Source: Acanthosoma haemorrhoidale (taxonomy: Eukaryota; Arthropoda; Insecta; Hemiptera; Acanthosomatidae). From it: a stretch of DNA of 64,000 nucleotides. This document shows positions 48,576 through 60,100 of the stretch, piece after piece; position 1 is the first letter of the stretch, and each line of letters starts with the position of its first letter. Both the position numbers and the translations under genes were made by a program. The notes below the pieces were generated by a model. That model did not search any database, was not told the DNA's origin, and was given only the letters and a program-made list of their open reading frames with translations. The stretch is from NCBI GenBank assembly GCA_930367205.1, contig OV884013.1, positions 93,683,333 through 93,747,332 of the forward strand, written 5' to 3'.

Positions 48576-49150
48576 AACCAGATCAGTGAGAGATTGGTGA
48601 GACTCAATATCTCTGTAAATCCGGGTAAGACTGACTGTGTAATTTTCTCTTTCCAGCAGGGAAAAAGCCCGCTCCATACTAGTTACATAGTAGGAACGGA
48701 GAAAAATTCACCAGCCAACAACCTAGTATATCTGGGAATTAAATTGGATAGACAACTCCATTTTAGTAACCATTTTGCGAAGAAGTTGAAGCATACTCGC
48801 ACGAAGTCTTACCGGCTTACGCATTTATTGACTTCCCCCAATCTATCACTGCATCTCAAGCTATTGATATACAAGAGCATGCTAAGGCCTACTATGCTAT
48901 ATGGTTCCCCGCTATTTTGTTATATGACGTATACGACAGCTAAGAAACTCCTACAATTCCAATACGGTATACTGATGAAAGTGGTCTAAGATACTTCATT
49001 CGAGCAGCGGAGTGATGTTGATACTGTACTTCATGAGATTTTTGTGCTGCCTACGGTGGATGAATTCATCCAGCGTAGACATATCAAATTTTTTGACTCA
49101 TATATGTCAAACAAAACCGGTTTTTAACACTATAACCCCCGCTCCGTTCC
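48576..49150 (+). pseudogene. LINE family B, post-RT and C-terminal region
   Basis: The frame reads NQISERLVRLNISVNPGKTD, CVIFSFQQGK, NLVYLGIKLDRQLHFSNHFA, LSLHLKLLIYKSMLRPTMLY and GSPLF, then a stop at 48987 (KVV followed by TAA where the 63 kb copy has Arg). After that come LHEIFVLPTVDEFIQRRHIK and FFDS. The sequence corresponds to the region just after RT motif C, so motif C itself was lost at the inversion joint. The relative at 63345-63823 is the closest match in the window. The annotated open frame starts with TTG, not a true start. Confidence 0.85.
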
Positions 49151-49460
49151 CTCATCGATGGCAGGACGCTGTCGCGGCTGGAACACTTTAGTCTTAGGTT
49201 CTAAGGTGTAGGTTTTAGTTTGTTTTGTTTTGATTTTTTTGTTTTTTAGTGTTTAGTGTCGGTAACAAGCAGGTGAGCCTCATTACCTAGTGTTGTATAT
49301 GAGACTATGAACTTTTTACCACAAAAACAAAATGTATTATATTCATGCACTCCTTCAAATGCATCTGTGAATGGCAGGAAGAGGAGAAACTTGTATTTCA
49401 ATTATTAATTATTATTTATTTTCTTCATGCTATAATAAAGAGGATTTGAAAAAAAAAAAA
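49151..49460 (+). other. LINE family B 3' UTR and poly(A)
   Basis: After the C-terminal tail there is a T/G-rich stretch (49215-49255), then the block with arms CTCCTTC and GAGGAG around TGCATCTG (about 49350-49388), an AATAAAG signal near 49435 and an A run at 49449-49460. The A run is followed immediately by sequence from another LINE on the opposite strand. Confidence 0.8.
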
Positions 49461-49890
49461 AGTTGCATGATGTGTTACGGTGGCTTCCTCAGGGAAATCG
49501 GTCCCAGGTCAAACTTCGGTATGGAGGCATCAGTTGCTCGGACATTAGTGGCCTGCAACTGATAGGTGGCGCTGTCAATATCTTAAGTATTTCTCAGAGG
49601 CGCAATTGGGGGCAATTCGGCACACATGAGATGCTTATATTGGGTCAGGTGGCTCTGGAATGTTGCCTTCTAGCTCGTAAAGAATAGGCCGATGATCCGA
49701 AGATTCATAGTCAAGCGCCGAGCAGCCGGTGACCCGATGAGGTTGTTGGGTTAGACACATCCGGCGTGGAAGTCCTATCTGGGTTTCCATATTGTCTAAA
49801 TGTCGGTAAGCCTGGGTGGATCACTGTGAACGGCGTCTTGATAATATGTCTGCCGAGGGCGTTAGCTTTCTTAAATAATCAGTTGGCTGA
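49461..49890 (-). pseudogene. LINE endonuclease end and linker, family A/B type
   Basis: On the minus strand: HIIKTPFTVIHPGLPTFRQY, then GNPDRTSTPDV, then after a frame change SALDYESSDHRPILYELEGN, then PPIAPLRNT, DIDSATYQL and SLRKPP. SSDHRPI is the endonuclease motif with the catalytic His, and the later residues align with the family A linker at 32480-33040. Stops interrupt it. It starts exactly after the A tail of the plus-strand family B piece. Confidence 0.75.
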
Positions 49891-49894
49891 GGAG

Positions 49895-50273
49895 TTTATA
49901 TATGTGTAGTCAACCAGAAACCTAATAAATCTTGAAAAGCTCTCGAGAAATCACAGCAAGATCTGGATACTACTACTATGAATAATTTATATTAATATCT
50001 CGTCAACTTTAAATTTTACCCCTTAATTTAAATTCCCCACGATGTTAGGGGCCTACCTTGCGATGCTGGTGGCAGTCATTATCAGAGTTTAACACAGGAA
50101 GATAATGCATATTACATATTAGAAGGTCCTTTTTCTTTCAGGAGGAGGGACAAGAGAGCACCCGAACCAATAATGGAGAGATCCCTGGTTAGATTCACAT
50201 TCCTGCCAGTATATTTTAATTTTGGATAATAATTTATATATTGTGCTTATGTTTGTGTGAAATTTTGAAACTA

Positions 50274-50309
<36 letters not shown>

Positions 50310-51475
50310 TAATAAACTGCTTTTACTACTAATACTAATTTTAGAATGAACGGAATTCCACTGGACCCTACCACGTATAGCCTTATCACTCATTTCTGTG
50401 TTTTTCTAATAAATATGAAAATATGAAGTCACAGATATTATATGTATATATGTATGGATGTTAAATTCAGATTATATTATAATAAATACAATACATGACA
50501 AATGCAGATTAAATGAAAATAATAGGATATCAACAACTATTGAATACTAATAGAGATACATATTTGATTGGTACAATGACAGGAAACGAGTTAATAGAAA
50601 TTTTACTATGTCCTTAGAAAGGTTGTTTCCAGCTTTCCGTTAGCCAGAGTCCAGCTAATTAGACAATATTCTGGTTCGTATCCCGGCTTTACCTCATTTT
50701 TAATAAACTAATAATTATTTTACCAGTTGGAAACCTACAGAAATTTAAAGTAACAATAATTAAAATATTCTATTTTTTTTTAAAGCAATTAAATCATATT
50801 TTTGTATATCAATTAAAACAGCACTGAAAAGATCAAACGCCACTGAAATGAGAAGGTTTAAAAATGTATTAAGGAAGTCTCAAACATTAACAACTTAATT
50901 TGGTGAGAAAAATTGAATTACTTAAGCAGATCAGATTAAGTACAGTCAATGTTAATTTAGGCTTCCCGTACTTTTAACTTTTTTTCTTAAAAAAAAAAAA
51001 AGTGATTTTTATTTTAAGTGACTTTTATGAATATAACTTTTAAATAACATTGGTATTATATAATTTTTGAGTGTCTGGTCATTTGATCCGTCCGCTGTTG
51101 CAATTCGATCTAAAAAAAAATAGAGGGATGTAAGGGATAACAAACACTTCTTGTTACAAGGAACAATTTCAGAGGGACGTAAATTGCTTCATATGCTTTA
51201 TATTTATGATACCTCACATATGTAACATTTAAAATATATTAAAGTAATGTGCGATAGCGTTCATCCCTGCAAGATAGAATTGCCTTAAAGAAAATATTTT
51301 CCAACCATTCATACACATTCCCTCCAATCTCCCCATCCCCTCCCCAAGACTATTTCCACTGTAAGCTAATTGAAGAAACAAGCAGGGAAGCCACACCCCC
51401 CGCATCCCTCTCCGACCGTTTCGTCATGAGGTGAAGACCATGGAGAGGGCAAGAGATACCCAATGCATACTCACA
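49895..51475. other. Unassigned DNA, including a TA microsatellite
   Basis: A TA repeat of about 16 units lies at 50277-50308. Near 50675 the string GGTTCGTATCCCGGC resembles a tRNA B box, but no A box or cloverleaf supports a tRNA or SINE call. The 51300-51450 part is pyrimidine-rich and less AT-rich, not identified. Confidence 0.5.
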
Positions 51476-51479
51476 GAAC

Positions 51480-51680
51480 ATGAGTGGGATAATGGCTATT
51501 ACCCTACAACATTTTTAAAACATTTTTGGCGTTGACTACAATTTTGAACACTTTAGATTAGTTTTACTCTAATGTTTGGCTATCCCCCATAGTTCTAGTC
51601 CGTCAAGATTGATGTTAGCAACTGTTTATATATGTGTGGTTTGTTTTCTAATGTGAGGTTAGAGTGACGTAAAAATAAAT
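51480..51680 (-). pseudogene. Jockey-clade LINE post-RT fragment (copy J6)
   Basis: On the minus strand: SNLTLENKPHIYKQLLTSIL, TD, a stop, NYGG, then ANIRVKLI and VFKIVVNAKNVLKML. The blocks correspond to L.LENKL.IYK..LKPIW.YG.QLWG, ..SNI..IQ..Q.K.LR in Jockey-clade ORF2, as seen well preserved at 9435-9500 and 25760-25860. It is short, diverged, with no 3' module attached. Confidence 0.65.
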
Positions 51681-51689
51681 AAAAGATAT

Positions 51690-54600
51690 TTCGAGAGATT
51701 ATGAAGCCTTTTTTTTAACGTTTCACTTCGTCTACTTATTTTTAAAAAATAATGCTGCACCTTTAACAAAACTTTTCCACCACAGTATCAAACGCAGACT
51801 GAATTTTGCGATAAGTTAATGAAAATCATATTTCAAAGACTACTCATGCAAGTCATTCCATGCTTCCTGGGATTTGCTCGACATGCATATTGGGTATCAA
51901 GCCCATATTAACATTGGAAAAGAAGAGCTAGAGAAAGGTATCATTTGCCTGTAGTTGTTAATATAATCGGGAAATGAGATCGAGCCAATATTATTGACAG
52001 GTGGTTAAGCTCCCGCTTAACTGGTTGAGGTAGCGCCTGTGTCTGACACTGACATTAATTCAAAATCTGCCTTAATCGGCCCTGCTAATTAATCTGTAAT
52101 GTAACTGTTATCGGCCTCATTACAATAGACATTAATTCGTTAGATTTCAATATGAAGAAGTTAACACCTTTATATTTATTTTGTTTTGTCATCAATGTTT
52201 GCCTATAACCATTTAAATTTTATTGGACCTATAAAATAAACGTTAGTAAATTAACTGACAAATTAATATTTTATGAAACTTTGTAAACCAGTATAATTTC
52301 ACATTTCTTTTAGAAATTTTTTTATAATGGATATTTTTAATCAGTGTTTGTTATTTTTTCATACATTTTCTAATAAGATATTATGATTTATAAAGTCAAA
52401 TGTTTCTCGCAAAAGTGATTTAATTGAGAAGACTAATGGCTTCATGTAATATTGGCTACCAAAATAAGATCAATAATAAACTCAACCCTAAAATAGAATT
52501 ATCCAGATTCAATTTAGCCCCATTATATTGCTGTTGTTGTATTATTGCCCCACTCTTGTTTTTCAAGCAGTCGTGAAATATATATATTGGTTTTAATTGC
52601 TAATTAATTTATAAATAACCTGTCATTTTTCATAGTGGTGGTTTTACAACTATACTATATTCTAGCATCGTCGGGTCGTCACTAAAGAAACTACTATGCA
52701 AAATATCATGCTTGTAAAATAAACGCGAATTAAATTGTTGAATTGAATACGGTTGAAAAACAATGTTAAAGATAATGACATTTCTAGTAAATTTTTGTAA
52801 CTGTAGATTTAAAAAAACAAAGACAAAATACATATTAAGAATGAAACCCAAAAAAAGACAAAATTTATGGACAAAAAACATGCAATGAGCTAATTTTGTT
52901 TGAGAGCTCTTTGCAATCACAATATAAATATGCAGATGCATGTGAATGTTTCAGCATGATTATGGAATGCATGGAGCAATTTTCAAGAATCTTGATACAC
53001 AAACGACGAAAAAAATAGTGGCCGTAGCATCCGTTGATTGTAGTTCTAGGGGTAATGGTGATATGAACAAATAATCGAAAATGCCAGGTATTGGTGTTAA
53101 CTGTATAGTTTTCTTGGTCGCTCAAATTAATGACACTCCCAACGTTGTTTAAGTCCATATTCATCCCCTACAGCTTGGGGGTTAGAGGGGATAACAGATC
53201 AAATGTGCAAAATGTCATCAAAGCTATTGTTTTCAGGGCCACTGATTGTTAATAGTCCCCACTACATTTAACCCCACGTTTAATCGTAATAGCTCGTAAT
53301 TGTTTTAAGTTAAATTATTTTGAATTTGTCGGCTGTACTTGTACTCTTAACTATCTGTAAATAAAACTACTTTCACTTTACACTATAAGTAGGATTTATT
53401 CATCCTCCTCTATAACAAAAGATCGTGACAAATAAATAACGGAAACACCGGTAGAGTATCGTTTGTTACACAGTATAAACTCAGGAACAGCCAACTGGAA
53501 CTCATTTTGAAAAAGTATATGTGTTCCTTTGACTGTCTGTTATGATATAAGCGAGGTACCTTCACTCCGATTCTTTCAGAGGTTGGGTAGTAAACTAAAA
53601 GTAAATGACAATATTCTTATTGTCTTATAGTTATATAATGCTAAGAATATTGTAATGCTAATATTACATATAATGCTAAAATTAGAAGCAAGCTTCTTCT
53701 AGAGTATACCTGCCTCGTGACTTCATGGAAGTCACTGGTGTTTCTTGTTATTTTTTAAGTAAGCGACCGCATCCCTCCTAGACCTAGCTCCCTATTACCG
53801 GAACTACCCTCCTCTTATACTTATATGTCTCAAATTTAGCCCCAGTCCGCACTTGTTCACCGACACTCCGACCCAGTATGTAGTAGCATAACTCTTAATA
53901 TTTTTATATACGAGTGTTTTGCTTGTACTTCATAATAAAGCTTTTCTTTCTTTTCTTTTAAAATACTCTCCTGTACAAAGATTATTTAACTTTATGATTC
54001 CCACACGGTCAAATGTATTTAAATCCTGAATCTGCAACTTTTCCAAACGTTCTAAGAACATGAAGCCATCGATTACATTGAGAATATGTAAAGTGTAAGT
54101 TAAGCTGCACAGAAAAATCTCTTTGGTACAAAAGACAGCTCAGAAGGAGAGTAGCTAAGAGGATGAATATAGCTCACCTTTGTTCAGGCTATGAGCCGCC
54201 CTAAATTAGGGATGACTAATCCCGGATCTCCTGAATGGCTCCTGCTGCTCTCCGATTTGTGCTGCTTGGTATGACGGGGCCTAGGGATTAACTGGCATCT
54301 CATGGAGGCTTTTCCTCTTGGGATTATGCATTCGCGCTGTCGGTTCTAACGGGGGTACGTATATGTCTTAGTGAGACTACCAGTCTGTTGGCGGTCACTT
54401 GAGTAAGGATTTATAAATAATAGTCATTGAAGCAGATTTTTGTGTTTTATAAACCTCCCCTTACCGTGATTTTGTTGACAACGAGTGTGAGACGTACACA
54501 GAAGAATGTTTTGGTGTTCAAAAATATTTTTTACCTGAATTAAAATTGAAGATCCAAGGAAGAAGCGTGGTATCATAAAATATAATCGGCACCAGGGGTC

Positions 54601-55715
54601 TTACCAGTGGGGTGTTTTACCAAGAAAGACGGTTGATATTCCGCAACACTGTATTAGGTGTAGGTAAGCCAAGTTAAGCCGCATAATTAAGCAAATTACC
54701 CAGTTATTCGTATCTACAAAGTGTTAGAAGAGGCGGAGTAATTTCTTTCCCAGACTCAACATGACCCACAACCTCCTTTGCCTAATGATTAAACCTGTTT
54801 CCCGAAGCTGTCACAGACTCTTCATGGCCTAATAAATCAGGGTTTCAGCTTCAAAAGGGTACTAAGATCCAGGACCTTTGCCTCTGGAAGCTTCCCATTC
54901 TAGCGTTCGGCACAACAAATAATGTTTAAAGATGTAAGCTGTAATGATAAGTACAAAATAATAGAAAAATCCAAACAATGAATAAAACTTGTTCGCCATA
55001 AAGATCCGAGTTTCTTGAGGAGCTCAATTCACTTAGCATAGGTCTAGAATAGCTGAAACATACGCAGAACGTTTCTGTCTATTTATAATGTTAGTACAAA
55101 TATAGTGGCGCAAAAAACAAACTGTTATTTAGATGAAGACGCATTGGTTTTATTCATTGAGGCGAAGTTTATAAAAAATAACTTTTTACACAAACGAACT
55201 CAATATGAGAAAAATGTAAAGGTAAAAAATAAATCTTATAATCTAAAAATATATGGTACCCTTTGTTGTTAACGACGATATACTCAATGAAATCATCATT
55301 GAGACTTGGGCTAAAAAAAACTTAAACTTTTTAAAAAAAATATAACAACTTTTAATAAATGACTCCAATATATTTTAAATAAATTAATAAATAATTTCAA
55401 TGTTAAATAACTTAATATACATTAGTTATGATAATAATGATGAAGAAGTCGAAATGGATTAGAATGATAAAAATCCGGTTGAATATTGAACAAAAATAAG
55501 TATTATAAAAGAATAATCTAAAAACGTAGATTGTATATGTATCTACCTGAACACATAGTGATTTTTATATTAACATCTATACAGTTATATTACACCAAAA
55601 TTACCTATATTTATTTAACGATGTTCAACTATATAAATAACTAATATATATATATATACTTTATGAAATATATTTAATGTTGGTTAAGTAGAACTAAACT
55701 TATGGAATTTTGCTT
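51690..55715. other. Unassigned DNA
   Basis: Frames at 52630-52941 and 52865-53164 (103 and 99 codons, minus) overlap each other and have no motif; composition suggests noncoding. The 54180-54370 block is less AT-rich (for example GCTCCTGCTGCTCTCCGATT) and may be a retroelement UTR. A short TA repeat lies near 55647-55658. Confidence 0.45.
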
Positions 55716-56029
55716 TTTCGGCGGAATGATGGGTTAGAGAGTGCAAGGCAAACTGAATTTTCAATTCCATATCAGTATTTTCAGGCAACATTGGATAGAC
55801 AAGTGTCTTTTGCAACCTTGGTTGCAGGGATTGAAGTTTAGTTGTGACAGTGACCTCTGTTTAGTTACACTTATTTTGTCTGTGGATAGTACTGCGTATG
55901 CGCTGAACTCGTTACGCTCTGCAAACAAACTGTTTTTTTTACTGTTCATAGCAAGTGTTTAGGTCGTAGAACTGTTGGCTGAACTGTTCATAGGGGAGCT
56001 AACTATAGGTGAGTGGATTGCGAAGCTGT

Positions 56030-57178
56030 GGACTGTATTGGCTCAATATATGTTGGTCATTTCATAGAGAAGGCGGCCATATTGAGAGACTGTGATAGAT
56101 CAGCTGTGCTAGTGATAACAGTGGGGTAGCCAGCCAGACCCTCACAGACTTTACTGTAGCCTCCTGCCAGCGTCATAGCCTCTGATCCTCTCTACGTGCG
56201 TTCAAGGATAGTTTCGACAACTTATTTTATATTTATAAAAAAACATTTAAAAATTCTAAAACATATTGTTGATAATGAGACATTCTATCAAAAAGTGAAG
56301 TCCGGAAAAAACAAAAACGCTCAAGGTCTCTGAAACCAACAGCTACTCCGTCACCTATCAAACGAAAGCCAGCCCGATCAAACAGAATTGTGCCTGTAAA
56401 TTCGTCAGCACCCAGCAGATCAATGGGAAAATTACCACCACCACAACCTAGCACATCAAAACTAGAAACAAATGTTGAGTTACCATTTTTCACGCCCAAC
56501 AGTTAAGAGGTGTAAAAAATATTGAAGTAGAGGACATGGACTTTACTCAAACACCCATACAGTCTAAGACACCTGCGATATTTGTACGTAGCATTAGCAA
56601 TTTGAAATTGCTATGTATTTAAATGAGTAAAATCGTAGGTGCAGGCAAATGCACGTTACTCAATCGGTCTTGGGACACGAATATCGAGTACATACATAAT
56701 ACATATCGAGTGATAATTTAATACTTGGAAGTATCCAAGGCTGACTTCCATACTTGCCAGTAAAGACCACTACGAGTAGTGATCCGAAATCTTGACCAGA
56801 CCGCACCAACTGATAAAACCGAAGAAGAACTCTCAGCTCTCGGTTTCAAAGTTCACCAAATAACGAACGTGCTCCATGAGGATAGGCAACAAGACGAAGC
56901 GGTGTAGACACCATCACTCTTTGTTAGCCTTCACTGGCTCGTATCGGGTGACGCGGCTGACGGACGAGCGTGGGGGACTTCCCAAGGCTCCGCTTCCTCT
57001 GTCGCATACGAGGGAGGTGACAAACAGGTGTATTTGGGAGGCCTCTGGGCTTATTGTAAATATTGTATGATTGAGCGAGTGAATGATGAATTGTAAATAT
57101 GGCAAGAAATATGAACATTTATTTCAATTACTTATTGCCTAATAAGGCAGATTGTAATTTTAGTTCAATAAAGAATAT
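56030..57178 (+). mobile_element. Jockey-like LINE family J with ORF2 deleted (copy J7)
   Basis: A GC-balanced leader (about 56030-56240), a degenerate ORF1 (56265-56890) and the family J 3' module (56900-57178) follow one another without any endonuclease or RT between them. The joint lies at about 56890-56910. The 3' module has an intact hairpin TGCCT-aata-AGGCA at 57136-57149 and ends CAATAAAG. The simplest explanation is one deletion removing all of ORF2, which gives a short element that could once have been mobilised by a full-length partner. Confidence 0.75.
56265..56890 (+). pseudogene. Jockey-like ORF1 (gag-like) remnant
   Basis: The first frame reads EVRKKQKRSRSLKPTATPSP, IKRKPARSNRIVPVNSSAPS, then a Pro-rich stretch ending VELPFFTPNS and a stop: a basic, Pro/Ser-rich N-terminus typical of Jockey ORF1. 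Later frames give DFTQTPIQSKTPAIFVRSIS, SVLGHEYRVHT, LPVKTTT and then LDQTAPTDKI, EELSALGFKVHQITNVLHED. The last part resembles the T..VIR.L...TP...I...L...GF.V..V.N domain of Jockey-clade ORF1 proteins, upstream of the zinc knuckles. The knuckles themselves are lost at the deletion joint. Several frameshifts and stops make it nonfunctional. Its expected role was RNA binding. Confidence 0.7.
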
Positions 57179-57179
57179 T

Positions 57180-60100
57180 ATAATCATATACTGTCTATGT
57201 AAATCATTTACTCTATATATCTATCTAAATGTTAATATATTTTGACCTGATAATATATTGCTTTGTCACGAGAAACATGAAAATACACAAGGTTCCTCGC
57301 TATTCTACAAATTTCTTCTTCTCATTAGGTTACATTTGCATAAGTAATGGTAATTGCATACTGCCGAAAATATTTCCCACCCACATGATTTCCAGATTTT
57401 CTCGGTAATATTGTCTAAAATATTTTTCCTACTGTTTTGTGCTTGGACGGGCCACCATTCAGCTGTCCGTTTTTTTTTTATTATTAATAAAAGTAACGTG
57501 ATCATAATTTTCCAGGCATTTTTTCTTCTGTATTCCGTAGGGAAAAAAATATATTTGCTTTATTTTCATTGATAATGGAATTAGTTTTGCCTAGTTGGGA
57601 ATTCAAATGAAAAATCTCATCTCTACACTCAGGTTGAATGGCCTCAGGGTTGAATTCGAGATCACTTTTTAGTAAAGGTGTTCTGCTTTTGTACTCGCAC
57701 CAGAGAGAGTATTCTAGTGTTTTACACAACCAAAAAAAATGTAAATAAACTAATTTTACATTTAATTAAATATATAAACCTATACCCTCATAGCTCAGTT
57801 TCCTGGCATATTACATCTACGTGTTTGCTGTCTGCAGTCGTAAATGTACGAGTACAGTCAATTTTTAGCTTCAACCGTGCTCACCAAATATTTACCATTT
57901 ATATATTTTTACTCAATGTGTCAATTACAGTAAAAAAAAAGAAGATCGGTTATAATTGTATTATGATGCTGAAAACTGTAGTAAAGGGAAACTGTATTAG
58001 TTGTACCACGAACTGCCACAGTGGCAGTTCACAATACTTCCTGGCTTCCTCAGATCTCACTCAACCTTTGTTGAGGACGTTCCATATTTTGTTACTTTTA
58101 TTCAGTACTGCCATAGCACCGACCATGGACAGGCTGAATCCCTTCTCGACCAGGTTCAGTCTAAAAATAGAACTACCTCTTCTGTTTATTTAGATATAAA
58201 TATAATATATATTTGTTTTGTATGTTTCTCTGTTTTCATAAGATGACAAACATATTTAAGCTTTTACGCTTCCATAGTAGCTGTGTATAAAGCAATACTT
58301 TTTGTAAACATCACGAAATGATTTTTTTTCCAGAAATTTGTTCAATATATGTCAGCCCATGATTAGTTCCATTGATATTTCATTTAAAAAGTTTAAAAGA
58401 AGTTGAGATGTATGATATTTTTTTTTCATATCTAGTTAGTATTACTTGTATAATTAATAATAATTTTATCCTAACGCCATAATTCCTAGACTTCGTCTTG
58501 TTAACTAATAGTTGTAACTAGCTACTTAAGGCTTAATAAAGTCGATTAAAGATTAAATGAAGTGTGTTTACTGGCACAAATTTTCCGCTAACCTCAGCTG
58601 GTTATAAGGACTATGAAGTCTCGTCAATACTGTAGAGCGTATAAACTTTTAAAAATTGCTGAATTTGCATTTTTAGCAATACGAAAAAAATCAGTGGTAA
58701 TATCTGTTTAAATATCGGTTGTTATCTTCAATGCACTTATACCTGACTTCAATTGACAAGATATATCGCAAGTGGAGTTGTCCCGAAGACCGTAAAATTG
58801 CACGGTGTGTTACTTTGTTTAGTGTTGATTGAAGTCTTATAGCAATCAAAGAATTTTCAATCGCACGTAGTTTTGAAATTTTACTGGCAATTCAATGAAC
58901 TAATTATGCACCTTTAATAAATATTCTAGATAAAAACCTCAATTCGCAAAGGCACTCCGCTCTCTGATGCAGCCAATAATGGAATACCTGCAAAAGACCA
59001 AACCAACCAATTAATAATTAGTACCACCATTATATTTTAACCCAAAAATTTACAGTTAGGGGTAAGTTGTTAATTACACCTTTAAAATTCCTTAACTGAT
59101 TTAAACTCTGGCAAATTTGTTTTTGCCTTGTATACAAAAAATATATCTGAATATCTAAAAGATCTATCTAATATCTAAAAAAAAAAGTCCCTAGTTAAAT
59201 CAAGTTGAACTTCTTTTAAGCTGAAAATAAGCAATTTCCATGGCCGGCTCTCAATACATCAGTTTCCAAATGTCTGTAAAAATTATTATTATGTTCCACA
59301 GCCACTGATGCTTAAGAACTATAAAAAAAGTAATATTTGATGATTTCCTGGCTATGTCTGTAAATTATCAGTCCGACTTCCAACTGATCCGAGGTTCCAA
59401 CTGAACCTTACACAAATTGTAAAGGTTTGTACAAGGTTACACAAATTACTACTGTACGACGTATAACTAAATTAAAAATGAAAAAAATAAACACATAAAA
59501 ACAGTGATCGAATCAATTTCCACGATCTGTACGTCAATAACCAAAGGTGGTTTTTAAGTCTTCTTTTATGGGTGGGTTCCCCTGTGGGGTAGGCAACTGC
59601 TCCTGGCGTTGGCGTCAATTCGGGAATGGCTACCAGCCCTTAAAGGAGCTCCTTCGGTAGATGGGTTCTTAGTTTGATCGTCGACAAATTCTTGGTTTAA
59701 ATTTGCCAGTTTTTCTATCAAAGCACGTAGCATTAAGGATAACTTCTATCACTTTTGTTTGGAAAGTTTGTTGGCTGTATAGTTGTGTAGTTGAAGCAGC
59801 ACACCGAATCGATCAAGTCATTAAAGTTCGAAGTGACTTATTTCACACAAAAACAGAACGCAGATTTGTTTGAAATAACTATTTTATTCGTGTAGAGTAT
59901 TAATCTAATTAATATTAAAATCTAATTTAAGTGGAATCTTCAGGTGAGCTGTACATCCAACATAAGCTATTCGTCACCTGCCGATTTTCTTAGTAATGAG
60001 ATATTTAACACCTCAGTCAGTAGGAATCTATGTAATAGGGTTTCTTTCAATTCCGATTAATGGAAAGTCACTAGGTTTTTTTTTGTATTTTAATTAATTT

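Noticed and set aside
50640..50710. GGTTCGTATCCCGGC resembling a tRNA or SINE B box
   Set aside because: No A box at the right distance and no cloverleaf can be drawn.
57305..58246. Cluster of overlapping short frames on both strands
   Set aside because: Residue use is partly protein-like but no domain or splice structure could be shown.
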